DNA of 64,000 nt from Rhytidiadelphus loreus (taxonomy: Eukaryota > Streptophyta > Bryopsida > Hypnales > Hylocomiaceae). Made by a program: the position numbers and the translations under genes. The stretch covers positions 4,159,501 through 4,223,500 of the forward strand of contig OX344762.1 of assembly GCA_947034895.1 (NCBI GenBank). The letters run 5' to 3'. This document shows positions 1 to 12,180 of the stretch, one piece after another. Every line of letters starts with the position of its first letter. Positions within the stretch are counted from its first letter, which is position 1. The notes beneath the pieces were generated by a model. It worked only from the letters and a program-made list of their open reading frames with translations. It had not been told where the DNA came from and did no database searches.

Positions 1-2029
1 CGCACCTTGCGCTGTCGTTCCCTTGCGTGGCGCAGAGGTTTCTGGCCATGGGTTTCTGCCAGATGATGATCTGTGACTGATTCTCATACCGCGCAACAAT
101 ATCCGCCAAATTAGCATCCTCCGCTGGCGCCCACATATACTCATCGACATCGAAGAAGAACAGCCACCTCGCGAGGTCCCGAGCACGATGAAAACAATCG
201 TTCACCACCATGAACTGATTATGGTAATACCCATCAAACTTCTCCTGCTCCCGGATATTATCTAGCGTCACTTTCCCCGCTTCAATCCACGGGGCAATCA
301 CACGCCGCACCTCCTCGTGCACCCCGCCCGCATCATACAGAAAGAAATGTGACTTTGGTCCGAAGAAATGTGCGTGATAAGCCAGCCACTCCCGAATCTT
401 CTGCGGGCTCAAATTCCCAAACAAGGGTGAGCCGCAGTAGACGTAATCATATGGACTCGTTGTTGGGGAGCTTGTATACTCGTCGACTGACTCCGTCAAG
501 GCAACGATGCGTTCGGATCTGCGAGGGTGATGGTTGCCGTAGCTGGCGTACAACACCAGCTGGCCGCCCTTGCTGTCCACGCCCACATCTTGTGTGAACG
601 TGCAGTTGAGGATGACGGCGCTGTAGAGGCGGCTGTAGACGTTGCCAGTGTCGGGGAGGAGCTTGGTGGCGGTGGATTTGGATGGTAGTGGTGCATTTGA
701 GTCGGAGCTGGGGAACCAGACGCACTCATAGGGAGGGTGGTTGTAAAGATTCGCTGGGTTTTTGGCTTCGAGACCGACGATGGCGAAGGAGTTCGCGCTG
801 CCGCGGTGGGCGGACATCTTGATGAAGAGGTGAACGGCCTCGCCGTGGGTGTCGAAGTGACGCACGTTCTCGAAGGTGCGGGAAGCATTCTGCGCAAGAA
901 TTGGAACAAGCGACAGGGAATCAATGCAAATGAATATATTGCCGAATTAATGCGATCGTTGTAAGGTATAGTAGACATGCTATGATTTGCACATGGATTT
1001 GAACAAGCGACAGGTAATGCAATTGCCGAATTCAGAGGCATTGATAGCAGCCATGCTATGATCTGCACAGCAATTTGAACAATCCACAGGTCATGCAATT
1101 GCCGAATTCATGGTTACAGCGGACATGCTATTGAGCCGACACTACCTGTTTCACATGCCTGAGCACATTCAATATTCTGTTCAAAATATCAAATTTTGGA
1201 GATTGGCGGATTTTCAAGAGATTGGCCGGGACTTTTCAGATCTACACCAGTCTTAGTTTTTGAGCTCTGGGGACTTCAAAGTCACACGTTTGGCGCTTTG
1301 GAACAAAACAGCTTAACAAATTTGACCATTAATGAATATTAGAAAGTTCCTACAACTATCCATGATTGAATCTTCCACAAGGAAGATGGTTCAAGAATGA
1401 AGTACTATATCTTTATGATGGATTCAATGATAAGCGTCCCAATTCTCACTCGAAAAAAGTGTTTCCTCTTTACCAGACAACCATACACTAAACACACTTC
1501 TCTAAATTAAGATTACGTTTTGGTCACACAAGAAAGTTTCTTGCGTTTCTTCGCTCACTCTGTCAATGAATAGAGTCCACAAGAAAGGAACCAACGTTCT
1601 CCCAAAGTGAGAAAATTTCTTGAAATCAAGGGCAAGTGTATATCAATGGCGCGCATCAATTGAATTGGAGGAGTCATGTAGTACCGTGGGAACGGATCTG
1701 GATTTCATGGGAATGTTCTTGCGATGCTCTTGAAGAGCAGGCAAGAAATTGGATTGCACATTGTGAAGCCGATCTCTCCTGACGACACAGTCACCACTTC
1801 GATCATTCACAATGGCACCGAATTCCCGTTTGGAGTGGAGCACATGCAGAGCTCCAAGGAGGAAGATGGAGTTCACCACCACAAGAAGAAACACTTTGGC
1901 CAGAGATTCCGCACTCAAAGCTGGCCTGCAATACGATGCGGCCGCCACTGAACTCGGTTCCACAGCAAAACTGTCTCCTTTCCAGAGTTTCTCATTCAGC
2001 TCTGATTTTCTGATCCACTGGCGAGCCAT
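1..2029 (-). CDS. GT92 beta-1,4-galactan synthase (GALS-like), 5' part, runs off the left edge
   Basis: Golgi type II glycosyltransferase that in the family extends beta-1,4-galactan side chains of pectin. Exon 1 (2029-1685) encodes a basic N-terminus and one membrane anchor (residues around SLAKVFLLVVVNSIFLLGAL). An in-frame ATG 33 bases upstream (2062) could be the start instead. Intron 1684-890 has a GT donor after CCCACG and a GCGCAG acceptor; both exons meet in phase 0. Exon 2 (889 to beyond base 1) reads through the GT92 hallmarks: FIKMSAHRG, FAIVGLEAK, YECVW, YDYVYCGSPLFGNLSPQKIR, HFFLYDAGG, IREQEKFDGYYHNQFMVVND and the metal-binding FFFDVDEY near base 140. Exon 2 is GC-rich compared with its AT-rich surroundings. 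The C-terminal third lies outside the window. No break is seen in the visible part. Family assignment is firm; the acceptor sugar is known only from the family. Confidence 0.9.
895..1140. repeat. three-copy minisatellite in the GALS intron
   Basis: Three diverged tandem copies start near 901, 1000 and 1075. Each contains TTGAACAAGCGACAGG-like, TTGCCGAATT and ACATGCTAT words. The copies are about 99 and 76 bp long, the first having an extra stretch. They begin next to the 3' splice site of the intron. Confidence 0.7.
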
Positions 2030-2062
2030 AGAATTTTCAATTATTTCTCGATCATGCAACAC

Positions 2063-3942
2063 GCCAAGAATTCAAGCTATTGTAACCACCACCAGCAGGA
2101 GATCACCGATTGTCTACAATAATCTAGACATGTTGTGTTGCGTATTAAATATTAACATTAATTGTAAACCCTATTTCGAAGTCAACCTTGAGAGAGTTTA
2201 TTATGCAATCGATGCAAAGGTATTACCTTCCAATTTGTGGTGATTGACATTTGTGAGCTGCTTGGGGTCACGTCCATGGCGCTGCCTCTGTGAGTGGGTT
2301 GCTCACGCTTTTCGGAAGTCAAGGTCTCCCTGTGTTGCAGGTGATGCCATGCTTGTGGCATTTGCTTGATTTTAGTGGTTCCTGTAAAGTCAATGATCAG
2401 GAGTACTCCTTCCGTGCAGAAATAAGCCTGTGTCCGCAGTTTTGTTGGAAAAGAGTATGATACCGATTTCGTGGATCATACTGTGAAAAGCAATATTCAT
2501 GAGGGTTCCAAATTCTATAATTATCACTAGAACCAATGAAGCCAATATGCAACGTGTGTTCATTGCAACCTATTGTAACTAAAACTTGGACATATAAGAA
2601 AGTTTCTATTGAGGACCTACTCTGAACAACTTGAAAAACATGAGGGAGTAATTAATGACTTCACGAAGGAGGTTAGCATCAAGAAGGAGGTTAGCATGAA
2701 ATCTATGGAATTATTTTTTAGGATGTCTTTCTATCTAAAGAAATATGTTTTGGGGTTTCTTATACTTAGTTATGTGACTTATTTCTTTATGTGATCTTTA
2801 GCAACATCTGCACAAGACAATAGCTTGTCCTTGTGATAGATTCTTGAATCTATGGTTGGATTTTTCTAGCTTCTCTCGATGCGCTTGTTGAAGCATCATA
2901 TTGTACCTAGCTATCAAGGTTGGCATTATTTAAATAAAAAATCTAGAATTGATTTTTTTGGAAATTATTCTTGGGGGAGCTAGAAAACAAATAAATTAAT
3001 ACCTAAGTATAAAAAATAGGCCAAATGGTGAAATTCAAGTCACCTAGTGTCAAAAACTTAATAGTTTAATTTTTATTAACCCTTAAATGTTGAGGAGGAC
3101 GTTTGGCGTCCGATGGATGATAGGCCGAATCCTTGAAGTAGGACAAAAGTGCAACTATCCATCTTTGGAATTTGGTTGTGAAAAGGGGAGGTCTTCTATA
3201 GTAGTTTGACTTCCAATGAGTGCTTTTGCTATTTCTGCTCACACGGTAATGAAAAGGGACGATTTCCAAGGTCACCCCTTTATCCTTTAAGGGTTAAAGT
3301 ATCACATGCACCATCAAATATCAAGACTTTTTGGTTAGGTGATATGAAGGGCTATCTTCATTGATGTTCTGTCTTCAATTGAAGGGGTGGAGAAGTCCGC
3401 TTATAGTGAATTGCAGTGTTCTCATCAATCTTCAAAGGTTATGGGATATTTTAAGCAAGGTGAGAGCTCAAAGAAAAATAGAGCAATTGTGTTTATACAA
3501 GAAACTTCATACTTCAAAGTATTGTAAATCAATTTTTTTTCTTCAAAATGACAAGATGTGGGAAATCAAATAAAGTTTCACCTACCAAAAACCGTTTGTA
3601 ATATGGAGTCTCTAATACAAAATTATGGAATGAACAATTTTTTTAAAATAGTGGTATTCCATGTGCCATTTTCAGACCGCCCGGTCTAGAAGTACCATCT
3701 AGGACAGGTATAGATTTAAGAAATCTTTGACTTTCATAGTTTAAAAAAATCTAGGATTGGTGTAGATTTCATACCGTGCAGTCTAAACCGTAAAAGTGAT
3801 GTCTAGGATAGGTGTAGATTTCATACATCTAGGAAAGGTATAAATTTCAGACATCTAGGACCATTGTACATTTCAGACCACCCAATCTAAACCATCAAAA
3901 TTGCTAAAATAGTGAAATGGTGCCAATTTAATGAAACTACCT
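2063..3942. other. intergenic, no gene seen
   Basis: Presumed promoter and upstream DNA of the GALS-like gene. Only short open frames occur, with no recognisable protein similarity. A GTCTAGGA/TAGATTTCA word repeats several times between about 3680 and 3880 (CATCTAGGA...GTAGATTTCA), a decayed tandem repeat. Confidence 0.5.
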
Positions 3943-4920
3943 CACTAGAAGAAACCCATGTTTTTTGTGACAAGCCTATAACATGATACTTATGTTCTTT
4001 TAGACATCAGTCGTGTCCACTTGGATATCAAAAAAATGCGTCAAGATTGACAAGCCCAAAAATATGCAAAATTACAAAAAACATGATAAGATTTGAAGAA
4101 GATTTAGGAGGATGTCTTAGAAAACATGGTCTTTTAAAATGTTAAGAAGTTGCTATGTGACTGCCACATATGTGCCACCTCAACGATGACGGGGCAGTGA
4201 ATGCCACATAAGCTATTTTTTCATCCATTCTTTGGATGACGTTAGCCATGACATCACTACCACATGTCAACTTTGTAGTAGTTCATAATTTTGACATGTT
4301 CATTGTATTGTGTCCAATTTGAAGTCCAAAAAGACATCTTCTATGACATGCACATGTTTCCTTTGATGTTTACAATTAAATCATTTACATTGTCCCTTAT
4401 GCTATGGCATGTCCTTTGCAAAATGGATGTCCACCAAGACATCCACATGTTTTTTGGGACATCAACTATAACATCCACATGTTTTCTAAGACATCAATTG
4501 AGATAACCAACTACATTCATACACAATATTTCTAGCACAATACAGAATACATTAAAAATATAACATACATTATACAACATACATCATTTACACAACATAC
4601 ATTATACAACAAGTACAATTCACAATACAAAATACACTGTATTTGGGAATTTATTGTGAGTATATTGAAATGAAAACACAAGCTTTATAGAAGTGGGGTG
4701 GTAGGAAGTATGGCAAACCATATGGGATATGTAGAACGTGTAGTTTGTATTAAAAGTAAAATTTCAAAGATGAACATGAGATGAACACGGCAATGCGTCA
4801 TTTGATGTCTATGAAAACATTTGGATGTCTCAATAGACATTGCAAAAATGTCTCTAGAGACATTTGATTTGATGTCCCTAGAAAACAACTCAAAAAACAT
4901 GTAGACATCTTAGTCAATGT
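3943..4920. mobile_element. fragment of a CACTA-type non-autonomous element
   Basis: Begins with CACTAGAAGAAACCCATG, the usual plant CACTA-superfamily tip. It is followed by AT-rich DNA with many short ACATCCACATGTTTT-like and GACATC words in both orientations. No matching right terminus (CTTCTAGTG) was found nearby, so the element is truncated or its right end has decayed. No coding sequence. Confidence 0.5.
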
Positions 4921-5385
4921 CTCAAAAAATAGAATAAAAATTCTCAAATGTTGTAGAAGTATATATAAAATTTTTCATAAATTCTCAAATGTTGTAGAAG
5001 TATATATAAATTTTTTCATAAATTCTCAAATGTTGTAGATTTTTAATTACAACATTACAACCATTGGATTTTCATTTTTCAATTCCATAAATAAATTGTT
5101 AACAATTTAGTATTTTGAATCATTCCCTACATCTTTCTACTTACTATTTTTTTCCTATATATTTTACAATTCCAAAAAATCTGAATTTTTTAAAGCATGT
5201 AGCCAACTTAACTTGAAGAATGATTCCTCAAAGTTGCAACCATTTTGGACATTTTTTCATAATGATCAGACCTTGTGAAGTGCATCTGCCCAGATTTTCG
5301 CAAGGCCAAAAAAAAGAATTTCATCACTTCAAACTCTAATATCTTACAATCTACAAGGTAGAAATTTTTGAAATTTTTTGCACAT
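4921..5385. repeat. AT-rich flank with a dispersed repeat copy
   Basis: A duplicated stretch (AATTCTCAAATGTTGTAGAAG, about 54-bp period) lies near 4937-5035. It is followed by a copy of a dispersed repeat (about 5035-5175) also seen at 46870-47010 (inverted) and 59610-59770, with the words ACAACATTACAACCATTGGATT and AATTTAGTATTTTGAATCATT. Confidence 0.5.
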
Positions 5386-5394
5386 CTTCTCAAA
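5386..5394. repeat. target site duplication of element A, left copy
   Basis: CTTCTCAAA immediately left of element A, repeated exactly at 26502-26510. Nine bases is the canonical Mutator/MULE duplication. The match can be read as ten bases because C follows on both sides. Confidence 0.85.
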
Positions 5395-5600
5395 CAACGA
5401 CGCTAGCATGTGAGCGTGGAGCAGTGAGCTTGTGAGCTATGAGCGATGAGTTTGTGAGCTGTGAGCGTTGGAGTTATGTTTTTTAGACTTTTATACCGAA
5501 AACACCTATTTTTTGAATTTCTTTTTTGGGTTTAGGGTTTAGGGTATATTTCAAGCAAATTTAAGGACCTATGACCGCTATCCCTATTACCGTGGATTCA
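5395..5600 (+). repeat. left terminal inverted repeat region of element A
   Basis: Tip CAACGACGCTAGCATGTGAGC, then several GTGAGC/ATGAGC words to about 5470. Then come telomere-like TTTAGGG units (about 5528-5545) and the block GGACCTATGACCG (5565-5577). The same order appears, inverted, at the right end of A and at both ends of B. The repeated GTGAGC words could be subterminal transposase-binding sites (inference). Confidence 0.75.
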
Positions 5601-6182
5601 AAGGATTTTTGTGCACAGTTTGCCAAGGTTCAATTAATGTGGAATTTCTTTCAGCCACCACTATTCTACTCCATATGACCTAATGGAGTGACCACTCTTG
5701 GAATGTCACATTTGTATAAAATACAAGAAACCTACTTTCAAAAAATGAAAAAAAAATGAAAAAAAAATGAAAAAAAATGAAAAAAAATGAAAAAAAATTG
5801 AAGGGGAGAAATTAAAAAAAGAATATAAATGAATAAAGTAATTCCAAAAGAATGGATGAACATGGAAAAAAAAAATGAAAACGAGAAAAATGTGAAAAGA
5901 GAAAGGAAAAAGAAAAGAAAGAAAATGAAGATAATATGGTCAAGAGAAAGACCAAAATGGATTTGGGATATAAAATTTAAGGTACGCAGTTTAGGGTAAG
6001 GATGTACACTTGTAGCTCTCAACCATTGATACATTCTTTTTGTAAAACATATGAATCATGACATATATAAGTTAACTTCGTGAACACATAAGCAATGTCC
6101 TTTCTATAGCTACAAAATCCTTTCAATCATTATACGTAAATGTAACATTATGACTGAAATAAAAAGCAAAATGTAGATATGC
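5601..6182. other. element A left subterminal DNA
   Basis: Non-coding. Holds a purine-rich simple repeat of GAAAAAAAAT units (about 5744-5800) and a longer A/G-rich stretch to about 5940. Lies downstream of the transposase stop codon and should contain its 3' UTR. No gene seen. Confidence 0.5.
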
Positions 6183-7829
6183 CTATTCTAAAACTGTGAT
6201 GATTCCTGCTCGAACTAGAAGTAACTTCAACTCATTGAAGCTATAACTTGGTGCATGAATGAAAACATCGTCATTGATGTCCATCTTGCAGAAGTATCTA
6301 AACAAATAGTACAAGTGCTTGCAATTCACGTACTTTTGTCGACCTCCAGTTGCAGAAACAACCATATTTGTAAAGTCTGGACACGTGCACGTAGGGAACA
6401 TACCCACAGTAATTCGATACACGTTTTTGTTGGGGTCTGCCCCTGTCTCAAGTGACACTATTGCACCAAGGCTTGGAAATGGAAGCAAGGTCACTCCCAC
6501 GATTTGCCCTCTTACATTTCCAGCGCTCTCCCACTTGTTCCGGTGTTCTGTAGTAGGTGCATTTCCAATTCGGCGTATGGTTTTGTTGTTCCGAACTGTT
6601 GGATACTGAGTCGAATTGGATGGTGATGGTTGATCATATATCACACTCTTGAATACTTTTGATATATTGAAAAGTCGACGTGGTGATAATGCAAGTCGTT
6701 CTTGGAGGGGGAAGCCTGCATGCTGTAGTAACAAAGTCTCGTCCCTACTCAAATTAGTTCCAATCAACATAGGCCAAACCTCTGGCACCTCTGGCCAATC
6801 AATGACCCATTTGCACTTTGAGCCTTTAAAACATCGCTCGATGTCATCCCAACAAAACCAAAAGTCCGCCACCACCTCTCGCTTACTCTTGTAATCTTCC
6901 TTTCTACCACGGTAGGTGGGAGCTAGGGTTCCTAGACGTCCCTTTGCTATTTTCGCCATGCACTTGATGTTCGATCCCTTTTGTTGAGCTTGACATTTTG
7001 CACCAGACTTGTGGTTGATTCTTGCAATATGCCACTTTGATATGTCACAGTCACTTTCAAATGCAATTGTAACATGCTGAAAAGTGTTTGTCATGGCTTC
7101 TTTACTTTTCCCTTCCGACGACTCCATTGAAGCCACATTTGACCTTGTTCGAACACGCGGTTGAGAGAAATTAACTTTGTCTGGTCGATGTGAATCTCTT
7201 GCATCACCAATGGGTATATCCAACTTCCTCTTCGTGCTCCCAAAAACTTTCTCTCCTTCCAAATGTGGTACTCGAGTTCCAATATCCTTTGCTCCAGGTA
7301 GTGTATTCAATGCTTCCGCTATTTTCTTTGGATCTCCACTTCGTCTTGCAGCTCTCAACCTCAATTCTCCCTTTGATGGACCAGATCCGCATGTATGCCC
7401 TCTCAAATATGCACGGTAGTTTGTCATTTGCATCCACGCTCGAATATTGTCGTCGCAAGTGGCATCAAACAAATTATTGCCTCGGTTTCCGGACATTTGA
7501 AGCCACTTGTTATGAACTGTTTCTGACAAATTGCATGAAGGCATGTCGGCCATCTCTTCCAAATTCAAATCCTACAAATCCAAGCAAACAGAAATATGGA
7601 TTACTATATTAGATTCTACACGTTAGACCTATTTATTTTTTGAAAAATGAATGCAAAGGTTTAGGTGAAATTTACAAAAGATGTAGGATAATCACATTAA
7701 AATAAATATTAACATGAAAGACTCCTAATATACAAGACAAGACTTAATTTTTCCAAAACAAATAGACACCTTCTTATTACCAACACACTATCACTTCGAT
7801 GGAAAAATCACCCAAATTCCATATTTTCC

Positions 7830-7935
7830 CTGTAACTATACCAAAAACAGGAGTCCTGTCAGAGACCACTAAAACCTTAGTCGGATCCGACTAAGGTCTT
7901 AGTGGTACCAGCTGGACCTCCGCTTTTGGGTACCC
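7830..7935. repeat. palindromic repeat, GGATCC-centred family, in the transposase A intron
   Basis: Imperfect inverted repeat centred on CTTAGTCGGATCCGACTAAG at about 7876-7895. The arms extend about 50 bp: ACCAAAAACAGGAGTCC on the left faces the complement of GGACCTCCGCTTTTGGGT on the right. Its position inside the 545-bp intron (102 bp in element B) explains part of the length difference. No coding potential. Confidence 0.7.
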
Positions 7936-9070
7936 TTCACTTTCATTTCCTCAAAATTTTGAATAATTCAATAAATTAGTTGATTATCACTTATCACAAT
8001 CCACCCCACATGAACCAACAAATGCATGCATAGAAATATCCATTTTTGCAGGTAACAACAACACATTTATCAAAGAGTACAACACCTACAAATATTCTAA
8101 TTTCATGGACACTTACCATTTGCATGAAGCCGCCCCATTGCCTGTAACAAAAATGCCAAAATGCTAGCCAATGGTCTAAGTGGTGAAGGGCCTCTTCACT
8201 TGCAGCTCCCGATGATAACCACCATGACCGGATTCCAAGATAACGTGTTTCGGCTTCCTCCATAGTCTTCGAATCTTTGTACTGTTTGCATATTGTATTG
8301 TGTTGGTATTGGAATGGTTCCTTGATATGTTTCTGTGTGTGCTTCTGAAGAGAAGTTGTCCAATGCAACAAACATGTCCTCTCACGATTCTCCATCTTCT
8401 CATTGGCCGACCCACTGCCATAGACAATATGAACCGCATTCCAATTCGCCATAGCACTATCTGCCATGAATCCCTTAAAGTTTGGATGGTCCACTCCGTT
8501 TCGTGACATCACATTGTTCAAGCATCTCCAAAACTGTATTTGGATTTCTGTATCTTCAGACTGCATGTCACATGTTGAAATGGTCATCACTTTCTTGTAC
8601 TCAGGATCATACACGTGGCAAGCCATCGTGGTCCACTCCTTTACACGCTTCACGTGGTCAAACATCATCCACGTATTCTGAAGATCACCTCCGGGTTGCA
8701 TACGCTTGACTAGGTCCACTCCACTCCCAGGTCCTTCGGTGAGCATTTTGAAGATATACACCTTCTCTTTACCTTGTCCAGGGAAGACACTGTCGTGTAT
8801 GTACTCGAACTTAGAGTCCTTCTTCATAGTCATAATGTTGTCAATAACCCCTCCTTGGTTGTTTGAGCGAAATGAAGAGATTACATTTCGTATATTTGGA
8901 CTGCTAAGATATTGGAAGCGATCCATGACCTCCTCTAGTTCCTCACCTCTCAACATTTTCTTCTCTCCCTCTCCGTTGTGAAAAAGATAGTCTGTTAGAA
9001 AGTCTTTGCTAGCGGATAAAGCAATGGCAGAGTTTGTGGCCATTGGTGTTTTAGCCACCTGCTCTGCAAT

Positions 9071-9075
9071 GAGTC
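9071..9075. repeat. 5-bp target duplication, left copy
   Basis: GAGTC directly before the insertion, repeated at 14250-14254. Removing the insertion and one copy restores an alignment of the transposase gene with that of element B across this point. Confidence 0.8.
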
Positions 9076-10631
9076 TGTGAGCCCTCAAGTTGGCACTTGG
9101 AACTCTGAACTTATTTTTCGCGATTTTTAGTTAATTTTTTAGTGAAAAATAAGAAAAAACATATAAAAATACAATTATTGTGGGTTTTGGTAGAAGTCCC
9201 TACCAAAGAGGTGTGTAATGGCCTTAAATGCGTGAAACACGTAAGACGTTACATTTTCACTAATTTTAGGTCTTATTAGTAGAAATAAGTAGTTAAGTTA
9301 GTAATTCCGAGAGATGTGAGAATTTGAGAGTTAACCAGTCCTAGTGTCTTGTTCATGTAATACAACAGCTATAAGTATACATGTAACAAACTGGTTAAAA
9401 GTTAGAGTCTAGTCCGAGTTAGTCCAAATCCAACTCGAAAGAGTTAGATTTATTGTTTGCAGGTAATTTTGAGAAATACAGTCATTCACAGACCAAGATG
9501 GAGGAAATGATGATTGGAACATACAGAGAGGTGCTTTTCTAGGTCAAAGCATGCCAGGAGGTCAAATAGAAGCCCGATCATCCAAGATTCCCCTGGTATC
9601 AAGAATAATTTCCCCCCCGGGTGGAAATTATTAAAGAATTGCTAAAAATAGCATTCTTATTGGAGATTTGGTTTTGCCCTTAGTTGATGGACATCTTGTA
9701 GAAGATTGCCCAAAAGTTTCGGGATTTTACAAAACTCCACGATGACTCCATGGGAAGTCAACCGCTTAAAACTGCATTCGTAAATTCCTAGAAATTACCA
9801 ATGTTGCGGTAAAATCTCACTAAAAATTGGAATAGTGTTTTGTGTGCCAATAAAGAGCCCTGTCAAGTTTGAAGACATTCTGACATTCCCAACTACCAGA
9901 ATTAGAACCAACAGCGAATTTTACAAGAATTTACAACTTGGCGGCGGGTTGACCGGCGAACCAGGAGCTAGCGGTGTCTGAATGGAGCGTTTCAAGGGTC
10001 AATTCTTACTCCCACGAATATTCTAAACCACCCAGGACCGACAGTTTCATCAAAAGACGCAAACTCCAAAAGTTAGCTTTTTAACTTTTGTTCTGAGTTA
10101 CCGTGACTCAAAATTGCGCTTTAAAACGGCTGGAGAGGTAGGGGTAAGGGGTCCTTTAGGCTAATTGGGGTCTTCTGAACACGATGGCACAATTTGTTTT
10201 CAATTTCGAGTTGTCCCTCAAAAGATAGAGAGGGTCAGCCCTTAGTTTGACTTTTAAAAGGTAATTTTTGATTAATCTGGGTTGATTTTGCAAATATCTC
10301 TTGTAAAATCGAAGATTGGATTTGCCCAAGATACTTGTCTTGCGTAAGAAGCCATCTTTTGGACTAAAGAAAGCCAATTTAGAACTAACCCTAGATTAAA
10401 ACACAAAATATCTTGGTTAATTAGGTAGGTTTTCAAAATATCTTTGGGAAAATCAAATATTTGATTTGGGAAAAGATTCTAAGGCCATTTAGGGCCTAGA
10501 AGGAACTCGCTTGAGAACCTTCCTTCCCATTAAACAAAGATTATTTTGAAAATACGTTTAGGTAGTTTAGCAAAATATCTAGATTGAAAGTAAAAGATAA
10601 TTTATGAACAACTTACCAGGGGGGGCCGGGA

Positions 10632-10648
10632 GCGAGTATATAAGGCCC
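10632..10648 (+). promoter_or_regulatory. TATA-box-like site in the 5.17-kb insertion
   Basis: GAGTATATAAGGCCC precedes a pyrimidine-rich stretch (about 10660-10780), like a plant RNA polymerase II promoter with a CT-rich leader. It fits the R/U5 side of an LTR, but no transcript start can be shown from sequence. Confidence 0.45.
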
Positions 10649-10824
10649 TTCCTCGAGGTTGTTCGTGGCCCTCATTCTTTGTTTCATTCTTGTTGTTGCT
10701 CTTGTCGTACTACCGACACTTGTCGGAGCACTTGTTAAGCCAAATTTTGGCTATTTTCTTCTATTTTCTTCTATTCTCTTGTACTTTGAAGGTCCGGAGG
10801 GCCCCTTCAAAACTTTGTTTTCTT

Positions 10825-11570
10825 TTCTTGTTTGAATTTGGAGGCTTCAAGCCCCAAAACTTTGCTTTTCAAGAGTTTAGGTGGAGGAAATCCCCTAACT
10901 CTAGTGTTGTTTGTGTTAACTAACTTATTTCTTGAATTTGGAGGCTTCAAGCCCCAAAACTTTGATATTTTGGGAGTTGTGGGAGTATTACCCAAACTCT
11001 ACTTTGATTTTATTGTTCTTTTGGATACTAACCAACCATTTGTGCGAATTGATACTAGTTTGTGAACTTAAAACTTTAAAGCGGCAAGGCTGGACTTTGC
11101 CAAAAGGGTTTAAGAATCACCACGTGCCAAAACTCGTTGTATAACGGGTGTTTGGTTTGAATAGTTGCTAATGTTTGGTTAAACACTGTCATGTGTACCT
11201 CCTTTAGTGATTAAACTTAAAACTTTGCTTTGAATTTTGGAAATTAGTTTTTAATGTTCGGTTAAACACTGTCATGTGTACCTCCTTTAAGAATTAAGTT
11301 TCAAAATACTAGTTTGGATCCTTGAATACTGGTTATTCCTGGGGTTGCTCCCACACGGCGGAGCTTTGACTTTGGAACCTGGAAACGGGTACTTGAAACT
11401 TAAGTTGTCAGTTATTTCCTGGGGTTGCTCCCACACGGCGGAGCTTTGACCTTGAAACCTTGAAACGGGTACTTGAAACTTGATTTGACTATTAATTCCT
11501 GGGGTTGCTCCCGCACGGCGGAGCTTTGACTTTAAAAGGTTAAAATTTACTTTTAAACTGACCATCTAAT
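10825..11570. repeat. series of short tandem duplications in the 5.17-kb insertion
   Basis: Three sets lie in a row. TTTGGAGGCTTCAAGCCCC is present twice 100 bp apart (about 10837 and 10937). AACACTGTCATGTGTACCTCC is present twice 87 bp apart (about 11182 and 11269). CCTGGGGTTGCTCCC with CACGGCGGAGCTTTGAC is present three times at an 81-bp period (about 11337, 11418, 11499). All are direct repeats; small open frames here come only from the repeats. Confidence 0.75.
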
Positions 11571-11944
11571 CGTGAATTTAACTTGCATGGCGAAGTTTTG
11601 AAACCAAGGAATCAATGAAATAAGATTCTTATGAAACTTATTTAAGAACCAGGTTTCAAAGATTAATTTCTCGTTTGTTTGTGCACGTTGTGGAGGTATT
11701 CTATCTCCAAACTACCAATTGTTGTTTTCTTTTCGTTCTTTCATCAATTTGTTAAAATCCGATTTCATCGTAAAAGATTATCAAAAATAGTTATCCTTGC
11801 ACTGTTTCCATTACCACAGAAATTAACGTTGCTTTCATTAGATGATTTCTTTTAAGGATTGTTTGGGTTTCTTTCTTTTCAAAATATTCAGTCTCTAAGA
11901 TTGTGAAAATCAAAAGCTCTTAGTTATACTGATTTCAGTCCAAG

Positions 11945-12180
11945 CAAAGGTGGGGGTCACCGAAGACCTGGACAGGCAAGGACCGGACCGGGATGCCAAC
12001 CAACGGCGCCTCGCCACGCGGCAGACGCTGGGGACGACAGGACGGGGAGCGACCAACGAGGAACGACGGAACGCTGAGGACGACCGGACGGGGAGAGACC
12101 AACGGGGAACGACGGGAACGCTGGGAACGACCGGAACGCCAGCCAACGGCGCCTCGCCACGTGGCAGTGGGGAACGTGCG
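11945..12180. repeat. GC-rich minisatellite island
   Basis: Strongly GC-rich DNA in an AT-rich setting, made of diverged units with GGAACGACGG, GACGACCGG and CCAACGGCGCCTCGCCACG words. Two copies of the last word lie near 12000 and 12144. The open frames through it are repeat artefacts. Confidence 0.65.

Noticed and set aside
496..1098. 200-codon minus-strand frame at the GALS locus
   Set aside because: A shadow frame of the GT92 exon. The conserved GT92 residues lie in another minus-strand frame that continues to base 1.
5528..5545. Telomere or interstitial telomere tract
   Set aside because: Only about three TTTAGGG units inside a transposon end; too short and repeated in the other inverted ends.
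9580..9610. Primer-binding site of an LTR retrotransposon (CTGGTATCAA)
   Set aside because: It resembles the initiator-Met tRNA site only in part and is not preceded by an LTR end.
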